The notes under the pieces: model-generated
Databases searched by the model: none
What the model was told of the DNA's origin: nothing
Seen by the model: only the letters and a program-made list of their open reading frames with translations
Assembly: GCF_000243275.1 (NCBI RefSeq)
Contig: NZ_CM001437.1
Coordinates: forward strand, 3,742,807-3,806,806
DNA: 64,000 nucleotides
From: Myroides odoratus DSM 2801
Lineage (GTDB): Bacteria; Bacteroidota; Bacteroidia; Flavobacteriales; Flavobacteriaceae
Direction: 5' to 3'
Program-made: the position numbers and the translations under genes
Shown here: positions 49,669 to 58,673 of the stretch, piece by piece
How positions within the stretch are numbered: the first letter of the stretch is position 1
How the letters are laid out: each line of letters starts with the position of its first letter

Positions 49669-51693
49669 TTAGCTGCTAGGAGATAAGGGAATCCAAAGGG
49701 TAATGGTTGTTCCTTTATTTAATTTGGAAGTAATTGTTATCGTTGCGTTTACTTGTTCTGCACGCTCGCGCATATTGGAAAGCCCCATACCTTTCGTATC
49801 CATTTTCTCGAAACCAATTCCATTATCTTGGATCGTAAGTTTTATTCTTTGTGCTTCTCTTGTAAAAGTGATATCACAATTAGCCGCTTTAGAATATTTA
49901 TTGGTATTTTGAATCGCTTCGCGTAAGATATAGTATAAATTTACTTTCGTATTGGCTTCTAACAGTTCAAAGTTGATATCTGGATCATATGTAACCGTAA
50001 ACTGTGTATTCCATGCATTCACCTGAAAAGAAACCAAATCCGTGACCAATTGTTCAAACTGATTTTCATTAAACAAGGTATTGTCTAATAAAGCATGAGA
50101 GATATCTCGAGTATTGTTTTCTAATTTTTCTAACTCATCAATCAAGATAGTTTTGGCTTCCTCATTCGGAGTTTCTAGGAGTTGCATGTGAAAGCGAATA
50201 CCAAAAATAGTATTGACCACCGCATCATGTAGATTCTTAGCGATTCGATTGCGCTCCGATTTCTTAATATCCAAGGACATTAAATTGCGCTCAACAATTA
50301 GTTCGTTGATACTTTCATTTGCTTTTCGCTGTGCTTTAACGAGTAGAAGCTCTTTGTTTTTTATTTTCAATTGATAGCGAAAGATGGTAAAAATTAAGAG
50401 TAATAGTAAAACTGCTCCAAGAATGATGGTAATATAAATGCGATCCTTGAGTAAATCATTTTCTTTCTCAATGGTTTCTGTTTCATAAGCGATACGCGCA
50501 AAGGTATTTCTGGTTTGATTTTCTTGTGAAGTAAGTGCTTGTCGCAGGCGAATTAGTTTTTTAACCTGTTCCTGCATGGGGTAGTTACTATGGGTTAATA
50601 AAAACTCCAAGGTTTGAACTTGTTGAGGCAGTACGTGATGTGTTGTCGCATTGTTGTAGGCTACTTCAGCCCAGTAAATTGCTTCTTTGCGGTTCTTTTC
50701 TAATAGGTAAAGATTAGCCAGATTCATGGCGGTATAATGCATGCGGAAAGCATTGCCTAGAATGGAATCATCACTGAAGCTTTTGCGTACTTCTTGAATA
50801 TAATCGCTATTTTGGGTTAATCGATAATTACATTGTGCCAAGGTATTTCTCAAGAAAGAGACCAGCATAATAGGGGTGTCCTTTTCTAAATATTTTTGCC
50901 CTTCTAGTACATACGATCGGGCTTCCTCAAATTTATTTTGATTGTAACACGCTTCCGCTAAGTTTCCATAGGCATTGCCAATGGCCATTTTAGCTCGCTT
51001 GGTATCGAGTACTTTATATTTCGCAATATCAAGTAAAATTTGCTTCACGGCAATTTTAAAGTAGTTTTCAGCTTCTTTATTGTTGTTGCGTTCCATTAAG
51101 CATAGTCCCATCAGTTGATTCGCTTCAAAATTAACGGGATTATGAGGGTATGCATTGAGTAAAGAAAGCGCTTGAGAAACTTTGGACTCACTTTCCATAT
51201 GCAGTCCCATTTCAAACAATAAACGAGCTTGATAGAATTTAGTTTCTCCTATTTTGACAGAATCGTGTAATTCTCTATAAACATTGGCTGTTTTGATATA
51301 GTAATAGAAGGTACTGTCCAACTGATAGCTGTCGTGATAGTACATTCCCATATTGTTATAGGTGCTAGCTAAATGAGGCAAATCGTTTTTGCTCAAGGCA
51401 TACGAGACACTTTTATTTGCCAGTTTTTGAAAGTTAACAGAATCTAACGTCCAACGAAGTAAACGCAAGGTGCTGTCAATAACGCTTCGGTTATAGGCAT
51501 TATTGGATAAGCTTAACGCATGAGTGACGGAACTAGAGAGTTCTTTGGCGAGACTATCCTTATAGGTATTATCATATTGTACCGCATACAATTGATCAAT
51601 ATCTGTTGCTGTAGCAAACTGCTTCTTGGTACAATGCGTCAGGCTGAAAACAGCCACTAACACAAGGAAGTATACAAGCACTTGGTCTCTCAT
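49669..51693 (-). CDS. TPR-repeat sensor histidine kinase (HisKA_3/NarL type)
   Basis: 674 residues. A lipobox-like start (FSLTHCTKK), TPR repeats over ~80-400 (NMGMYYHDSYQLDSTFYYY, GNLAEACYNQNKFEEARSYV), one membrane helix (~420-440), then HisKA_3 with SERNRIAKNLHDAVVNT and an ATPase domain (IQDNGIGFEKMD, KGMGLSNMRERA). The TPRs would be periplasmic. Kinases of this type in Bacteroidota usually sit beside a LuxR-type regulator; none is present here, so it is an orphan in this window. Confidence 0.92.
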   Translation of the reverse strand: MRDQVLVYFLVLVAVFSLTHCTKKQFATATDIDQLYAVQYDNTYKDSLAKELSSSVTHALSLSNNAYNRSVIDSTLRLLRWTLDSVNFQKLANKSVSYALSKNDLPHLASTYNNMGMYYHDSYQLDSTFYYYIKTANVYRELHDSVKIGETKFYQARLLFEMGLHMESESKVSQALSLLNAYPHNPVNFEANQLMGLCLMERNNNKEAENYFKIAVKQILLDIAKYKVLDTKRAKMAIGNAYGNLAEACYNQNKFEEARSYVLEGQKYLEKDTPIMLVSFLRNTLAQCNYRLTQNSDYIQEVRKSFSDDSILGNAFRMHYTAMNLANLYLLEKNRKEAIYWAEVAYNNATTHHVLPQQVQTLEFLLTHSNYPMQEQVKKLIRLRQALTSQENQTRNTFARIAYETETIEKENDLLKDRIYITIILGAVLLLLLIFTIFRYQLKIKNKELLLVKAQRKANESINELIVERNLMSLDIKKSERNRIAKNLHDAVVNTIFGIRFHMQLLETPNEEAKTILIDELEKLENNTRDISHALLDNTLFNENQFEQLVTDLVSFQVNAWNTQFTVTYDPDINFELLEANTKVNLYYILREAIQNTNKYSKAANCDITFTREAQRIKLTIQDNGIGFEKMDTKGMGLSNMRERAEQVNATITITSKLNKGTTITLWIPLSPSS

Positions 51694-51888
51694 AGGGAAT
51701 GAATAGAATACGTAAAGTTAAGAAAGTTTTTGGTATATCATCTGAATCATTTTAACAAAAAGGAGAGTTTGTCTGTTTTTGTAGCAACAGCATGGTTAAA
51801 AGCAAGCATGGTGCTAGGGGAATTAAAAAAGCGTGAAGTCATAGGAAAACCATGGAAATAGTCTAATTTTGCACCAAAGATCGAGATA

Positions 51889-52797
51889 ATGAAAGACGCT
51901 AAAAAAGTACAAAAGAAATTACATGAACGCAATAAACACCAACATGGATATGATTTTAATCAATTGAAATTGGTGGTTCCTGAATTAGAAGCTTTTATTA
52001 TAAAGAATCCATCGGGAAGGGATACGATTGATTTTGCTCTTCCTGAAGCTGTTGTACTGCTCAATAAAGCAATCTTGATGCACGACTATAAGATAACGTT
52101 TTGGGAAATGCCTAAGACGAATCTTTGTCCACCAATCCCAGGACGTGCAGATTACATTCACTATATCGCGGATTTAATGGCGGAAGATAACGGAGGGAAG
52201 GTTCCTACCGGTGGAGGAGTGAAGGTGTTGGATTTGGGTATTGGTGCCAATGTGATTTATCCTATTATCGGTGTGGCGGAATATGGTTGGGAATTTGTCG
52301 GTTCTGAAGTCGATGTAGTATCAATTCAAACAGCAAGTCACATTGTGGATAATAATCCGCATTTAAAAAATAAAGTGACGATTCGCCAGCAAAAGAGCAA
52401 GCGAAATATCTTGAAAAATATCATCGGAGAAAAAGAATACTTCGATGTTGTTATTTGCAATCCACCTTTCTTTTCATCTAGAGCAGAAGTATTAGCTAAA
52501 ACAACCCAGAAGCTTAGAAATTTAGGTAAAGAGGTAATCGGAAAACCCGTACAGAATTTCAGCGGTCAGAATAATGAATTGTGGTGTGAAGGCGGAGAAA
52601 AAGCATTCATTACAAACTATATTTACGAGAGTAAACACTTCAAAAGACAAGCAGTTTGGTTTACTACTCTAGTTTCAAATAAAGACAACCTAAAACCACT
52701 ACAGGCGTTATTGAAGCGATCTGAGGTGGCTGAAGTACGCGTTATCCACATGGAACAAGGCAATAAAATTAGCCGCATATTGGCGTGGAAATATTAA
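51889..52797 (+). CDS. rlmF: 23S rRNA (adenine(1618)-N(6))-methyltransferase
   Basis: 302 residues, a good length for RlmF. Start LHERNKHQHGYDFNQLK and the PGRADYIHYIADLM stretch are family signatures. SAM-binding DLGIGANVIYPIIG and catalytic NPPF in VVICNPPFFSS. Methylates A1618 of 23S rRNA. A TAATTTTG element ~25 bp upstream may be the -7 box. Confidence 0.93.
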   Translation: MKDAKKVQKKLHERNKHQHGYDFNQLKLVVPELEAFIIKNPSGRDTIDFALPEAVVLLNKAILMHDYKITFWEMPKTNLCPPIPGRADYIHYIADLMAEDNGGKVPTGGGVKVLDLGIGANVIYPIIGVAEYGWEFVGSEVDVVSIQTASHIVDNNPHLKNKVTIRQQKSKRNILKNIIGEKEYFDVVICNPPFFSSRAEVLAKTTQKLRNLGKEVIGKPVQNFSGQNNELWCEGGEKAFITNYIYESKHFKRQAVWFTTLVSNKDNLKPLQALLKRSEVAEVRVIHMEQGNKISRILAWKY

Positions 52798-53263
52798 GAG
52801 GAGATGAGAAGGTGAGATCGGTGAGACGATGAGAAGGTGAGGTTTGTGAGTTTGTAGGTTTATCGATTAAAGAGGATTTGCAAAAAAGTAAAAAAATAAT
52901 ACGCTAAGATAGAGGGTGAGACGATGAGAAGGTGAGGTGATGAGATCAGACTTTACACATAATCCATAACCTTTAACCCATAACCATAATAATGAGACAT
53001 TCTTCTTTAGTCGAAGAAACCTTCAAAAAAGCCTCTTTCAAAAAAGCAAAAAGACATACGCTAATCAGTATTCGTCCAGTAACTCCGTTCTGTAATCACC
53101 CTGAGGAACGAAGGGTCGCATCCCGCGCTGACGCAATGCTGGACGGGTGCTGTATGGAGCGACTGATTAGAGTAACAAGCGTTGATTTTCACCCCAGTAC
53201 CACCACACCAATCACACCAATCACACCACACCAATCACACCAATCACACCGCCTCATCACCAC
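52798..53263. repeat. Composite spacer holding most repeat modules
   Basis: gtgagg tracts (52798-52850, 52911-52945), GTTTATCGATTAAAG module (52858-52888), a taaccataa string (52961-52990), ATTCTTCTTTA module (52999-53053), GGGTCGCATCCCGCGCT module (53101-53133) and a caccaatca tract (53198-53275) that enters the 3' end of the LysR gene. No gene seen. Confidence 0.85.
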
Positions 53264-54166
53264 TCATACGCTCCATTTCTCTTTCAGCAGTTCTTCCAAT
53301 TGACCGATTTCTGCTGCATACATGGTTTTCTTTCTCGTGCCGAAGTACAAAGTATTTTCTAACGGTTGGATTCCTTCCCATACCAATTTAATCTTACCCG
53401 ATTGGATACTATCCTGACAAAGGAAATCGGGTACAATAGCAAATCCGACACCATCACTTAAACAGCGAATAATAGAACTGATATTAGGAACGATGTAATT
53501 CGGACTAAAATCAGGGTGTTGTTTAAAATGGGCCAACCAGAAATTCTTTAAGTGCTCCATATCTGCTGCAGTACTGTACCACAACTGTTGTTTAAGCAAC
53601 TCGCTTACTGCTGTGATTTGTTGATTGGCTAAGTGTTGTTCAATTTCTGTCGTATCGGTTTGATTACCTGCAATAAGTACCAATCGCTCTTTAGAGAAAG
53701 CAGTGTACTCCAGGTTTTGTTGATTTCCTTTTTGTGGGGTAATAATTAAGTCCAGTAATCCATGATCTAGATCCTGTTGCATTTGCGGATATTCGCCAAA
53801 CTTAATAATTAAATTAAAGGGAAGTGTAGCAATATGTTCTTCCAGTGTATATTGAAAGGTTTCAAAACACATACCCACGCTAATTGTCGTGCGATCTGTC
53901 TGGGCGCGTTTGTGAAAATGTTGCTCTGCAACTTCTAATTTATTGAGCGATTCTAATACAAAGTTATACAGTATTTTTCCTTTTTCTGTAGGAACCATTT
54001 TCCTAGCAGAACGATCAAAAAGTTTATATCCCGTATAAGCCTCTAGAGAGTTTAGATGTAAACTTACCCCGGGTTGGGAGATAAACAATTCTTGAGCCGC
54101 AGCAGATAGTGTGCCCGTTTCGTAAATCGCTTTAAAGGTTCTGATCCATTCTAGATTCCAACGCAT
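53264..54166 (-). CDS. LysR-family regulator
   Basis: 300 residues. N-terminal HTH (WIRTFKAIYETGTLSAAAQELFISQPGVSLHLNSLE) and a substrate-binding domain (~90-295). It is divergent from the MdaB/YgiN/AKR operon across 284 bp and is the likely regulator of it. Its C-terminal codons overlap the caccaatca repeat tract slightly, which may have shifted the stop. Confidence 0.9.
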   Translation of the reverse strand: MRWNLEWIRTFKAIYETGTLSAAAQELFISQPGVSLHLNSLEAYTGYKLFDRSARKMVPTEKGKILYNFVLESLNKLEVAEQHFHKRAQTDRTTISVGMCFETFQYTLEEHIATLPFNLIIKFGEYPQMQQDLDHGLLDLIITPQKGNQQNLEYTAFSKERLVLIAGNQTDTTEIEQHLANQQITAVSELLKQQLWYSTAADMEHLKNFWLAHFKQHPDFSPNYIVPNISSIIRCLSDGVGFAIVPDFLCQDSIQSGKIKLVWEGIQPLENTLYFGTRKKTMYAAEIGQLEELLKEKWSV

Positions 54167-54450
54167 AAGGTATAATATTTATAATACAAAAGTAAGATTT
54201 AATTCATTACAATAGTACATTGAGGCTGTTGCAAATTGAGGATAGTCTTGTTAAAGAGGGAAGTTATACCCTTGAGCGATTGTTGGCTGAAAAAGTAAAA
54301 ATGCTTTATTTTATTGAGATGAACGCGTGTTGGGCAGCATAGAATCGATTGTTAACTATTATAATTCTAATAGTTTGTTATCATATAAGTTATTTTTGTA
54401 ATACATATAAATGATAGAACTTTGCCTTATCAATAATTAAAATAATACCT
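54167..54450. promoter_or_regulatory. Divergent LysR/mdaB promoter region
   Basis: Contains TATTTTTG (54391-54398), a fit to the -7 element, ~53 bp before the mdaB start. No clear T-N11-A pair could be singled out in this AT-rich spacer. Confidence 0.4.
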
Positions 54451-55065
54451 ATGAAAAAGATATTTATTATTAATGGAGGGCAGACGTTTGCACATTCTGG
54501 AGGTTTATTCAATAATACTGTAACCAATTGGACAGCAGATACGCTTCGTGAATTAGGGCATGAAGTACGCATCACCAATATAAATAATCCTTATACGCCA
54601 GCAGAAGAAGCTGAAAATTACAAATGGGCGGATGTCATTATTTACCATACACCTATCTGGTGGTTCCAAGTACCGAATGGACTAAAAAAGTACATTGATG
54701 AAGTATTTACGGCAGGACATAACAACGGCATTTACGCCAATGATGGAAGAAGTAGAAAGAATCCAGACATCAACTATGGTACTGGGGGATTAATGCAGGG
54801 AAAACACTATATGGTGACGAGTTCATGGAATGCGCCTCAAACAGCCTTTACATTAGCAGGGGAGTTTTTTGATGAACATTCGGAAGACGAGGGTGTTTTG
54901 TTTGGCTTCCACAAAATGAATCAATTTATTGGTTTAACCAAGTTGGAAGGATTTCACTTTCACGATTTAGAAAAAAATTGCACAGCAGCGAGATTACAAG
55001 CGTATCATCAAGACTATGTTGCACACCTAAAAAAACAATTCACTAACTTTATAGGAGTATCATGA
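54451..55065 (+). CDS. mdaB: NAD(P)H-dependent quinone reductase, MdaB-like
   Basis: 204 residues of the flavodoxin-fold quinone reductase family. MdaB-type start (IFIINGGQTFAHSGGLFNN), YHTPIWWFQVPNGLKKYIDEVF around the FAD site and MVTSSWNAP. Two-electron reduction of quinones without radical formation. Overlaps the next gene by 4 bp. Confidence 0.9.
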   Translation: MKKIFIINGGQTFAHSGGLFNNTVTNWTADTLRELGHEVRITNINNPYTPAEEAENYKWADVIIYHTPIWWFQVPNGLKKYIDEVFTAGHNNGIYANDGRSRKNPDINYGTGGLMQGKHYMVTSSWNAPQTAFTLAGEFFDEHSEDEGVLFGFHKMNQFIGLTKLEGFHFHDLEKNCTAARLQAYHQDYVAHLKKQFTNFIGVS

Positions 55066-55349
55066 ACATTAGTATAACTGCTATTATTAAAGCCAAACCT
55101 GAATATGGAGCAGAAGTTTTGGCTGTATTGCTTCAGATGGTTGAGCAAAGCCGTCAAGAAGCGGCTTGTTTGCAATACGATTTACATCAAGACCAATCCG
55201 ATGCGTGTACGTTTGTATTTTATGAAATTTGGCGCGATCAACAAGGATTAGACCAGCACAATCAACAGGCTTACATCCAAGAATTTGGTGCCTTAGTAGA
55301 GACTCAATTACAAGAACAACCACAATTATTTATCACAAAAAAAATATAA
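55062..55349 (+). CDS. ABM-domain quinol monooxygenase, YgiN-like
   Basis: 95 residues, one antibiotic-biosynthesis-monooxygenase domain (ITAIIKAKPEYGAEV ... SRQEAACLQYDLHQD ... FVFYEIWRDQQGLDQH). In E. coli YgiN and MdaB form a quinone redox cycle; here the two are translationally coupled, which supports the same pairing. Confidence 0.88.
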   Translation: MNISITAIIKAKPEYGAEVLAVLLQMVEQSRQEAACLQYDLHQDQSDACTFVFYEIWRDQQGLDQHNQQAYIQEFGALVETQLQEQPQLFITKKI

Positions 55350-55353
55350 TATC

Positions 55354-56337
55354 ATGGAATACAGAAAATTAGGAAATACAGATTTAGAATTATCCGCAAT
55401 CACCTATGGTGCATTTGCTATTGGAGGAACGATGTGGGGCGGAAATGAACAAAAAGATTCTATAGCCTCTGTTAAAGCATCCATTGATCACGGGGTAACC
55501 ACGTTAGATACAGCACCTTTCTATGGGTTTGGATTAAGTGAGGAAATGATTGGTCAAGCTATCAAAGGGTATGACCGAAGTAAAATCCAACTGCTTAGTA
55601 AATTTGGTTTAGTATGGGACGGTAGTAATAACGGCAAAGGAGAATTCTTCTTTGATGCAGGAGAAGGAGGGAAGCAAATTCCGGTATATAAATACGCTTC
55701 GAAAGCCAATGTAATTAAAGAAGTAGAAGAGAGTTTAAAACGCTTGCAAACGGATTATATCGACTTGTTGCAGATTCACTGGCCAGATCAAACGACGCCT
55801 ATTGCAGAAACCATGGAAGCATTGGAACTGCTACTTCAACAAGGAAAAATACGCGCTGCAGGGGTGAGTAATTACAGTGTAGATCAAGTAAAAGAAGCTC
55901 GTCAAACGTTGAATATCGCGAGTAATCAAGTAGGATATAGCATGTTAAATAGAGGTATAGAACAAGATTTAGTTCCTTATGCCTTGGATCACAACTTGGG
56001 TATTATTGTTTATAGCCCAATGGAAAGAGGATTATTAACAGGGAAATACTTTAACGAGGGAAAACTAAAAGACAATGACCACAGAAACGGGTATTTCCAA
56101 CAGTTTGATTTGGCGAAAGTAGAAGCGTTTCTACAAGCGATTACGCCATTGGCACAAGATAAAGGAGCTACACTTTCTCAATTGGTATTGCGTTGGACCA
56201 CTTTGCAACCCGCTATTTCAGTGGTATTAGCAGGTTCTCGTAATGCAGAACAAGCCATCGCCAATGCTCAAGCGATGAATATTAACTTGACAGAAGCAGA
56301 TTTGCAATTCATTCATGCGGAATTAGCTAAAATCTAA
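55354..56337 (+). CDS. Aldo/keto reductase
   Basis: 327 residues, TIM-barrel AKR. Tetrad members in TLDTAPFYGFGLSEE (Asp, Tyr), LLSKFGL (Lys) and LLQIHWPD (His). The C-terminal NADPH site includes AGSRNAEQA. Third gene of the operon, 4 bp after the ABM gene. Reduces aldehydes, ketones or quinone-derived carbonyls; substrate unknown. Confidence 0.92.
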   Translation: MEYRKLGNTDLELSAITYGAFAIGGTMWGGNEQKDSIASVKASIDHGVTTLDTAPFYGFGLSEEMIGQAIKGYDRSKIQLLSKFGLVWDGSNNGKGEFFFDAGEGGKQIPVYKYASKANVIKEVEESLKRLQTDYIDLLQIHWPDQTTPIAETMEALELLLQQGKIRAAGVSNYSVDQVKEARQTLNIASNQVGYSMLNRGIEQDLVPYALDHNLGIIVYSPMERGLLTGKYFNEGKLKDNDHRNGYFQQFDLAKVEAFLQAITPLAQDKGATLSQLVLRWTTLQPAISVVLAGSRNAEQAIANAQAMNINLTEADLQFIHAELAKI

Positions 56338-56360
56338 TTGCAGTAAAAGAGTGTAATACC

Positions 56361-56398
56361 AAACCAAAAGCGCGAACTACGGTTCGCGCTTTTGGTTT
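56361..56398 (+). terminator. Terminator of the quinone operon
   Basis: AAACCAAAAGCGCGAAC / GTTCGCGCTTTTGGTTT, 17-bp stem with a TACG loop. Confidence 0.9.
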
Positions 56399-56515
56399 GC
56401 TTTGGAGTTCAATCATTGACTTGCATAGAAAAACAAATGGTCGTCTCAAATTAATATTTAACTTTGTTCATTAGTACGGAAGGAAACGAAGGAATGAAAA
56501 GCAAAGAGGTTTTAT

Positions 56516-56665
56516 ATGAGCCTGACAAAAAAAGGCAAAGACGTTGTTACACATTCCGAAAGTTTCAGAGCGAGCTTTACTCAAAAAGCACATGAAGTAT
56601 TAACCAAAGAAGAAATAGAAGTGTTTCAAACACTTTTAGCCAAAATAGTACAATCAACAACATAA
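56516..56665 (+). pseudogene. Possible MarR-family regulator remnant (C-terminal part)
   Basis: 49 codons, MSLTKKGKDVVTHSESFRA ... HEVLTKEEIEVFQTLLAKI. This matches the C-terminal wing exit and helix of MarR proteins (SLTxKGxxL ... LxxEExxxF). The frame closes with TGA at 56495; the neighbouring frame reads VLYEPDKK just before, like the preceding MarR wing, suggesting a frameshift. No HTH remains upstream. Its stop abuts the ATG of the next gene. It may instead be a real small protein. Confidence 0.5.
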
Positions 56666-57700
56666 ATGAAAACATTAGTACAACCACAGTGCCTACAAAA
56701 AGGAGATACCGTAGCCACGATTTCCTTGTCTTGGGGTGGAGCAGGTGATTTACCTATCCGTTATCAAGCTGGTAAAAAACAGATCGAAGAACAATTTGGA
56801 TTGAAGGTTGTTGAAACCACACATGCGTTACAACCAGCACAATGGATTTATGAGCATCCGGAAGCGAGGGCGAATGATTTAATGGAAGCATTTAAAAATC
56901 CAGCAATTAAAGCTATTTTTTCTACTATTGGAGGAGAGGAAAGTATTCGTCTTCTGAAGTATATTGATTTTGATGTTATTCGTCAAAACCCGAAGATATT
57001 TTTGGGGTTTTCTGATACAACCGTCACGCACTTTATGTGTTTAAAAGCTGGATTAAGTTCTTTTTATGGAACTTCGGTTTTAGTTGGTTTTGCCGAAAAT
57101 GGAGGGATGCATTCGTATCAGATAGAAGATATCAAACGAACCTTTTTTGATACGGCTCCGAGGGGAGAAATCAAACCCAACACAGGGTGGACTACCGAGT
57201 TTTTAGATTGGTTTGATCCTTCTTTACAGCCTGTAAAAAGAGCACTTACTCCGAGTGAAGGATGGGATTTTACAAGGGGCAAAGGAAAGGTACAAGGGCC
57301 TCTGATTGGCGGTTGTATGGAAGTCCTGGAAATGATAAAAGGGACGGTATTATGGCCGGAATTGGAGGTATGGAAAGGGGCTATTCTATTTTTGGAAACC
57401 TCAGAAGAAAAACCTGAACCGTTTTATATCAGACATTGGTTACGCGGGTATGCAGCTATGGGAATATTAGAGGTAATAAACGGCTTGATTATTGGACGCC
57501 CGTATGATAATCTGCATGCGGTGGAATACAAACAAGCGATTTTACAAGTACTGGATGAGGAAGGATTGACGGATTTACCTGTAATTATGCAGATGGACTT
57601 CGGTCATACTTGCCCTACGTTTACCTTGCCGTATGGACGATTGGCTGAAATGGATATGGAAGCAAAACGATTTGCTATTTTAGAGTCGGGCGTGCAGTAA
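56666..57700 (+). CDS. S66-family peptidase, MccF/LD-carboxypeptidase-like
   Basis: 344 residues. Nucleophile Ser116 in LGFSDTTV, acidic partner in LFLETSEEKPEPFY and His in MDFGHTCPTFTLP. The layout, with SWGGAGDLPIRY at the start and no signal peptide, is closer to MccF than to periplasmic or cytosolic LdcA. MccF cleaves the processed form of microcin C7 and related aminoacyl nucleotides; LdcA trims muropeptides. Which applies here is open. Directly follows the MarR-like remnant. Confidence 0.88.
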   Translation: MKTLVQPQCLQKGDTVATISLSWGGAGDLPIRYQAGKKQIEEQFGLKVVETTHALQPAQWIYEHPEARANDLMEAFKNPAIKAIFSTIGGEESIRLLKYIDFDVIRQNPKIFLGFSDTTVTHFMCLKAGLSSFYGTSVLVGFAENGGMHSYQIEDIKRTFFDTAPRGEIKPNTGWTTEFLDWFDPSLQPVKRALTPSEGWDFTRGKGKVQGPLIGGCMEVLEMIKGTVLWPELEVWKGAILFLETSEEKPEPFYIRHWLRGYAAMGILEVINGLIIGRPYDNLHAVEYKQAILQVLDEEGLTDLPVIMQMDFGHTCPTFTLPYGRLAEMDMEAKRFAILESGVQ

Positions 57701-57871
57701 GAAAAGGAGATTGAATCAATCTTTTTTCTTCTCGTTGTCTTGTTCTTTTGGGCAATTGAATCAAATAGAACCTAGATTTTTTGTATCTTAGTTCATCCAT
57801 CTATTCGTTTATTTTCTTGGTTAAAAAGAAAGTACAAGCAGAGAAATTTGAACTTTTGTTCTTGTATATAG

Positions 57872-57901
57872 AAAACCGATTAGTCCACTAATCGGTTTTT
57901 T
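57872..57901 (+). terminator. Terminator-like hairpin
   Basis: AAAACCGATTAG / CTAATCGGTTTT with TCCA loop and T-run, ~170 bp after the S66 peptidase stop and 58 bp before the next start. Confidence 0.85.
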
Positions 57902-57958
57902 CAATTATACTCCAAAATAGTTGGTACGTGTATTCATTCAATTTAAAATCGCAATAAA

Positions 57959-58513
57959 ATGAAAAAAGCATTGTTAATCGTCGATATTCAAAATGACTAT
58001 TTTGAGCAAGGAGCCTGGGAATTAGTAGGATCTACAGCAGCAAGTTTACAAGCACAGAAAGTACTCCACCATTTTAGAAAAGAGCATTTACCCATTATTC
58101 ATATTCAACATTTTGCCGTTGGAGAGGGACTTCCATTCTTTAAGCCCAATACACCGGGTGTTGAAATACACGATAATGTGAAACCTTTAGCCTCGGAAAA
58201 GGTCATTGCAAAGCATTATCCAAATAGCTTTAAAGAGACGGAGTTGTTGGAATATTTGCAAGAAAACGGAATTACATCTTTAGTGATTATGGGGATGATG
58301 ACTCATATGTGTATTGATGCAACCACACGCGCAGCAAAGGATTTTGGTTTTGACTGTACGGTTATTTCGGATGCTTGTGCATCAAGAGATCTAGAATTGC
58401 AAGGAAAAATAGTAAAGGCCTCGGAGGTGCATACGGCTTTTCTATCTGCCTTGGGGTTTGCTTACGCAAATGTTCTACCAGCTGAGGTATATTTAACTTC
58501 CAATAATCAATAA
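57959..58513 (+). CDS. Isochorismatase-like cysteine hydrolase
   Basis: 184 residues with the full triad: Asp9 (LIVDIQNDYF), Lys85 (KVIAKHYPNSF) and Cys118 (MMTHMCIDATTRAA). Cytosolic; probably a nicotinamidase-like or other amidohydrolase. Unlike the exported relative at 31371 it keeps the Asp. Confidence 0.9.
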   Translation: MKKALLIVDIQNDYFEQGAWELVGSTAASLQAQKVLHHFRKEHLPIIHIQHFAVGEGLPFFKPNTPGVEIHDNVKPLASEKVIAKHYPNSFKETELLEYLQENGITSLVIMGMMTHMCIDATTRAAKDFGFDCTVISDACASRDLELQGKIVKASEVHTAFLSALGFAYANVLPAEVYLTSNNQ

Positions 58514-58520
58514 ATTAAAA

Positions 58521-58552
58521 AAAAAGCATCTTTAGGTACAAGGATGCTTTTT
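58521..58552 (+). terminator. Terminator of the cysteine hydrolase gene
   Basis: AAAAAGCATC / GATGCTTTTT stem with ~12-nt loop and T-rich tail. Confidence 0.85.
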
Positions 58553-58595
58553 CTTTTTCTCTTCTTTTTTTTGGAGCTTTTTATAGGCAAATAGA

Positions 58596-58629
58596 CTGTG
58601 TCCATTAAATTCTGAAAACCTGTGTCTAT
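58596..58629 (+). promoter_or_regulatory. Candidate MocR operator before the EamA gene (direct repeat)
   Basis: CTGTGTCCAT (58596-58605) and CTGTGTCTAT (58620-58629), 24 bp apart in the same orientation, 45-78 bp before the EamA start. Similar pair, inverted, at 61374-61403 before a MocR gene. Confidence 0.5.
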
Positions 58630-58673
58630 ATCTATTTTTTTGTTCGGCTTAGTTTTGTTACAAATAAAAAAGT

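Noticed and set aside
52992..53391. Plus-strand frames over the 53 kb repeats
   Set aside because: Overlap repeat modules and the antisense of the LysR 3' end.
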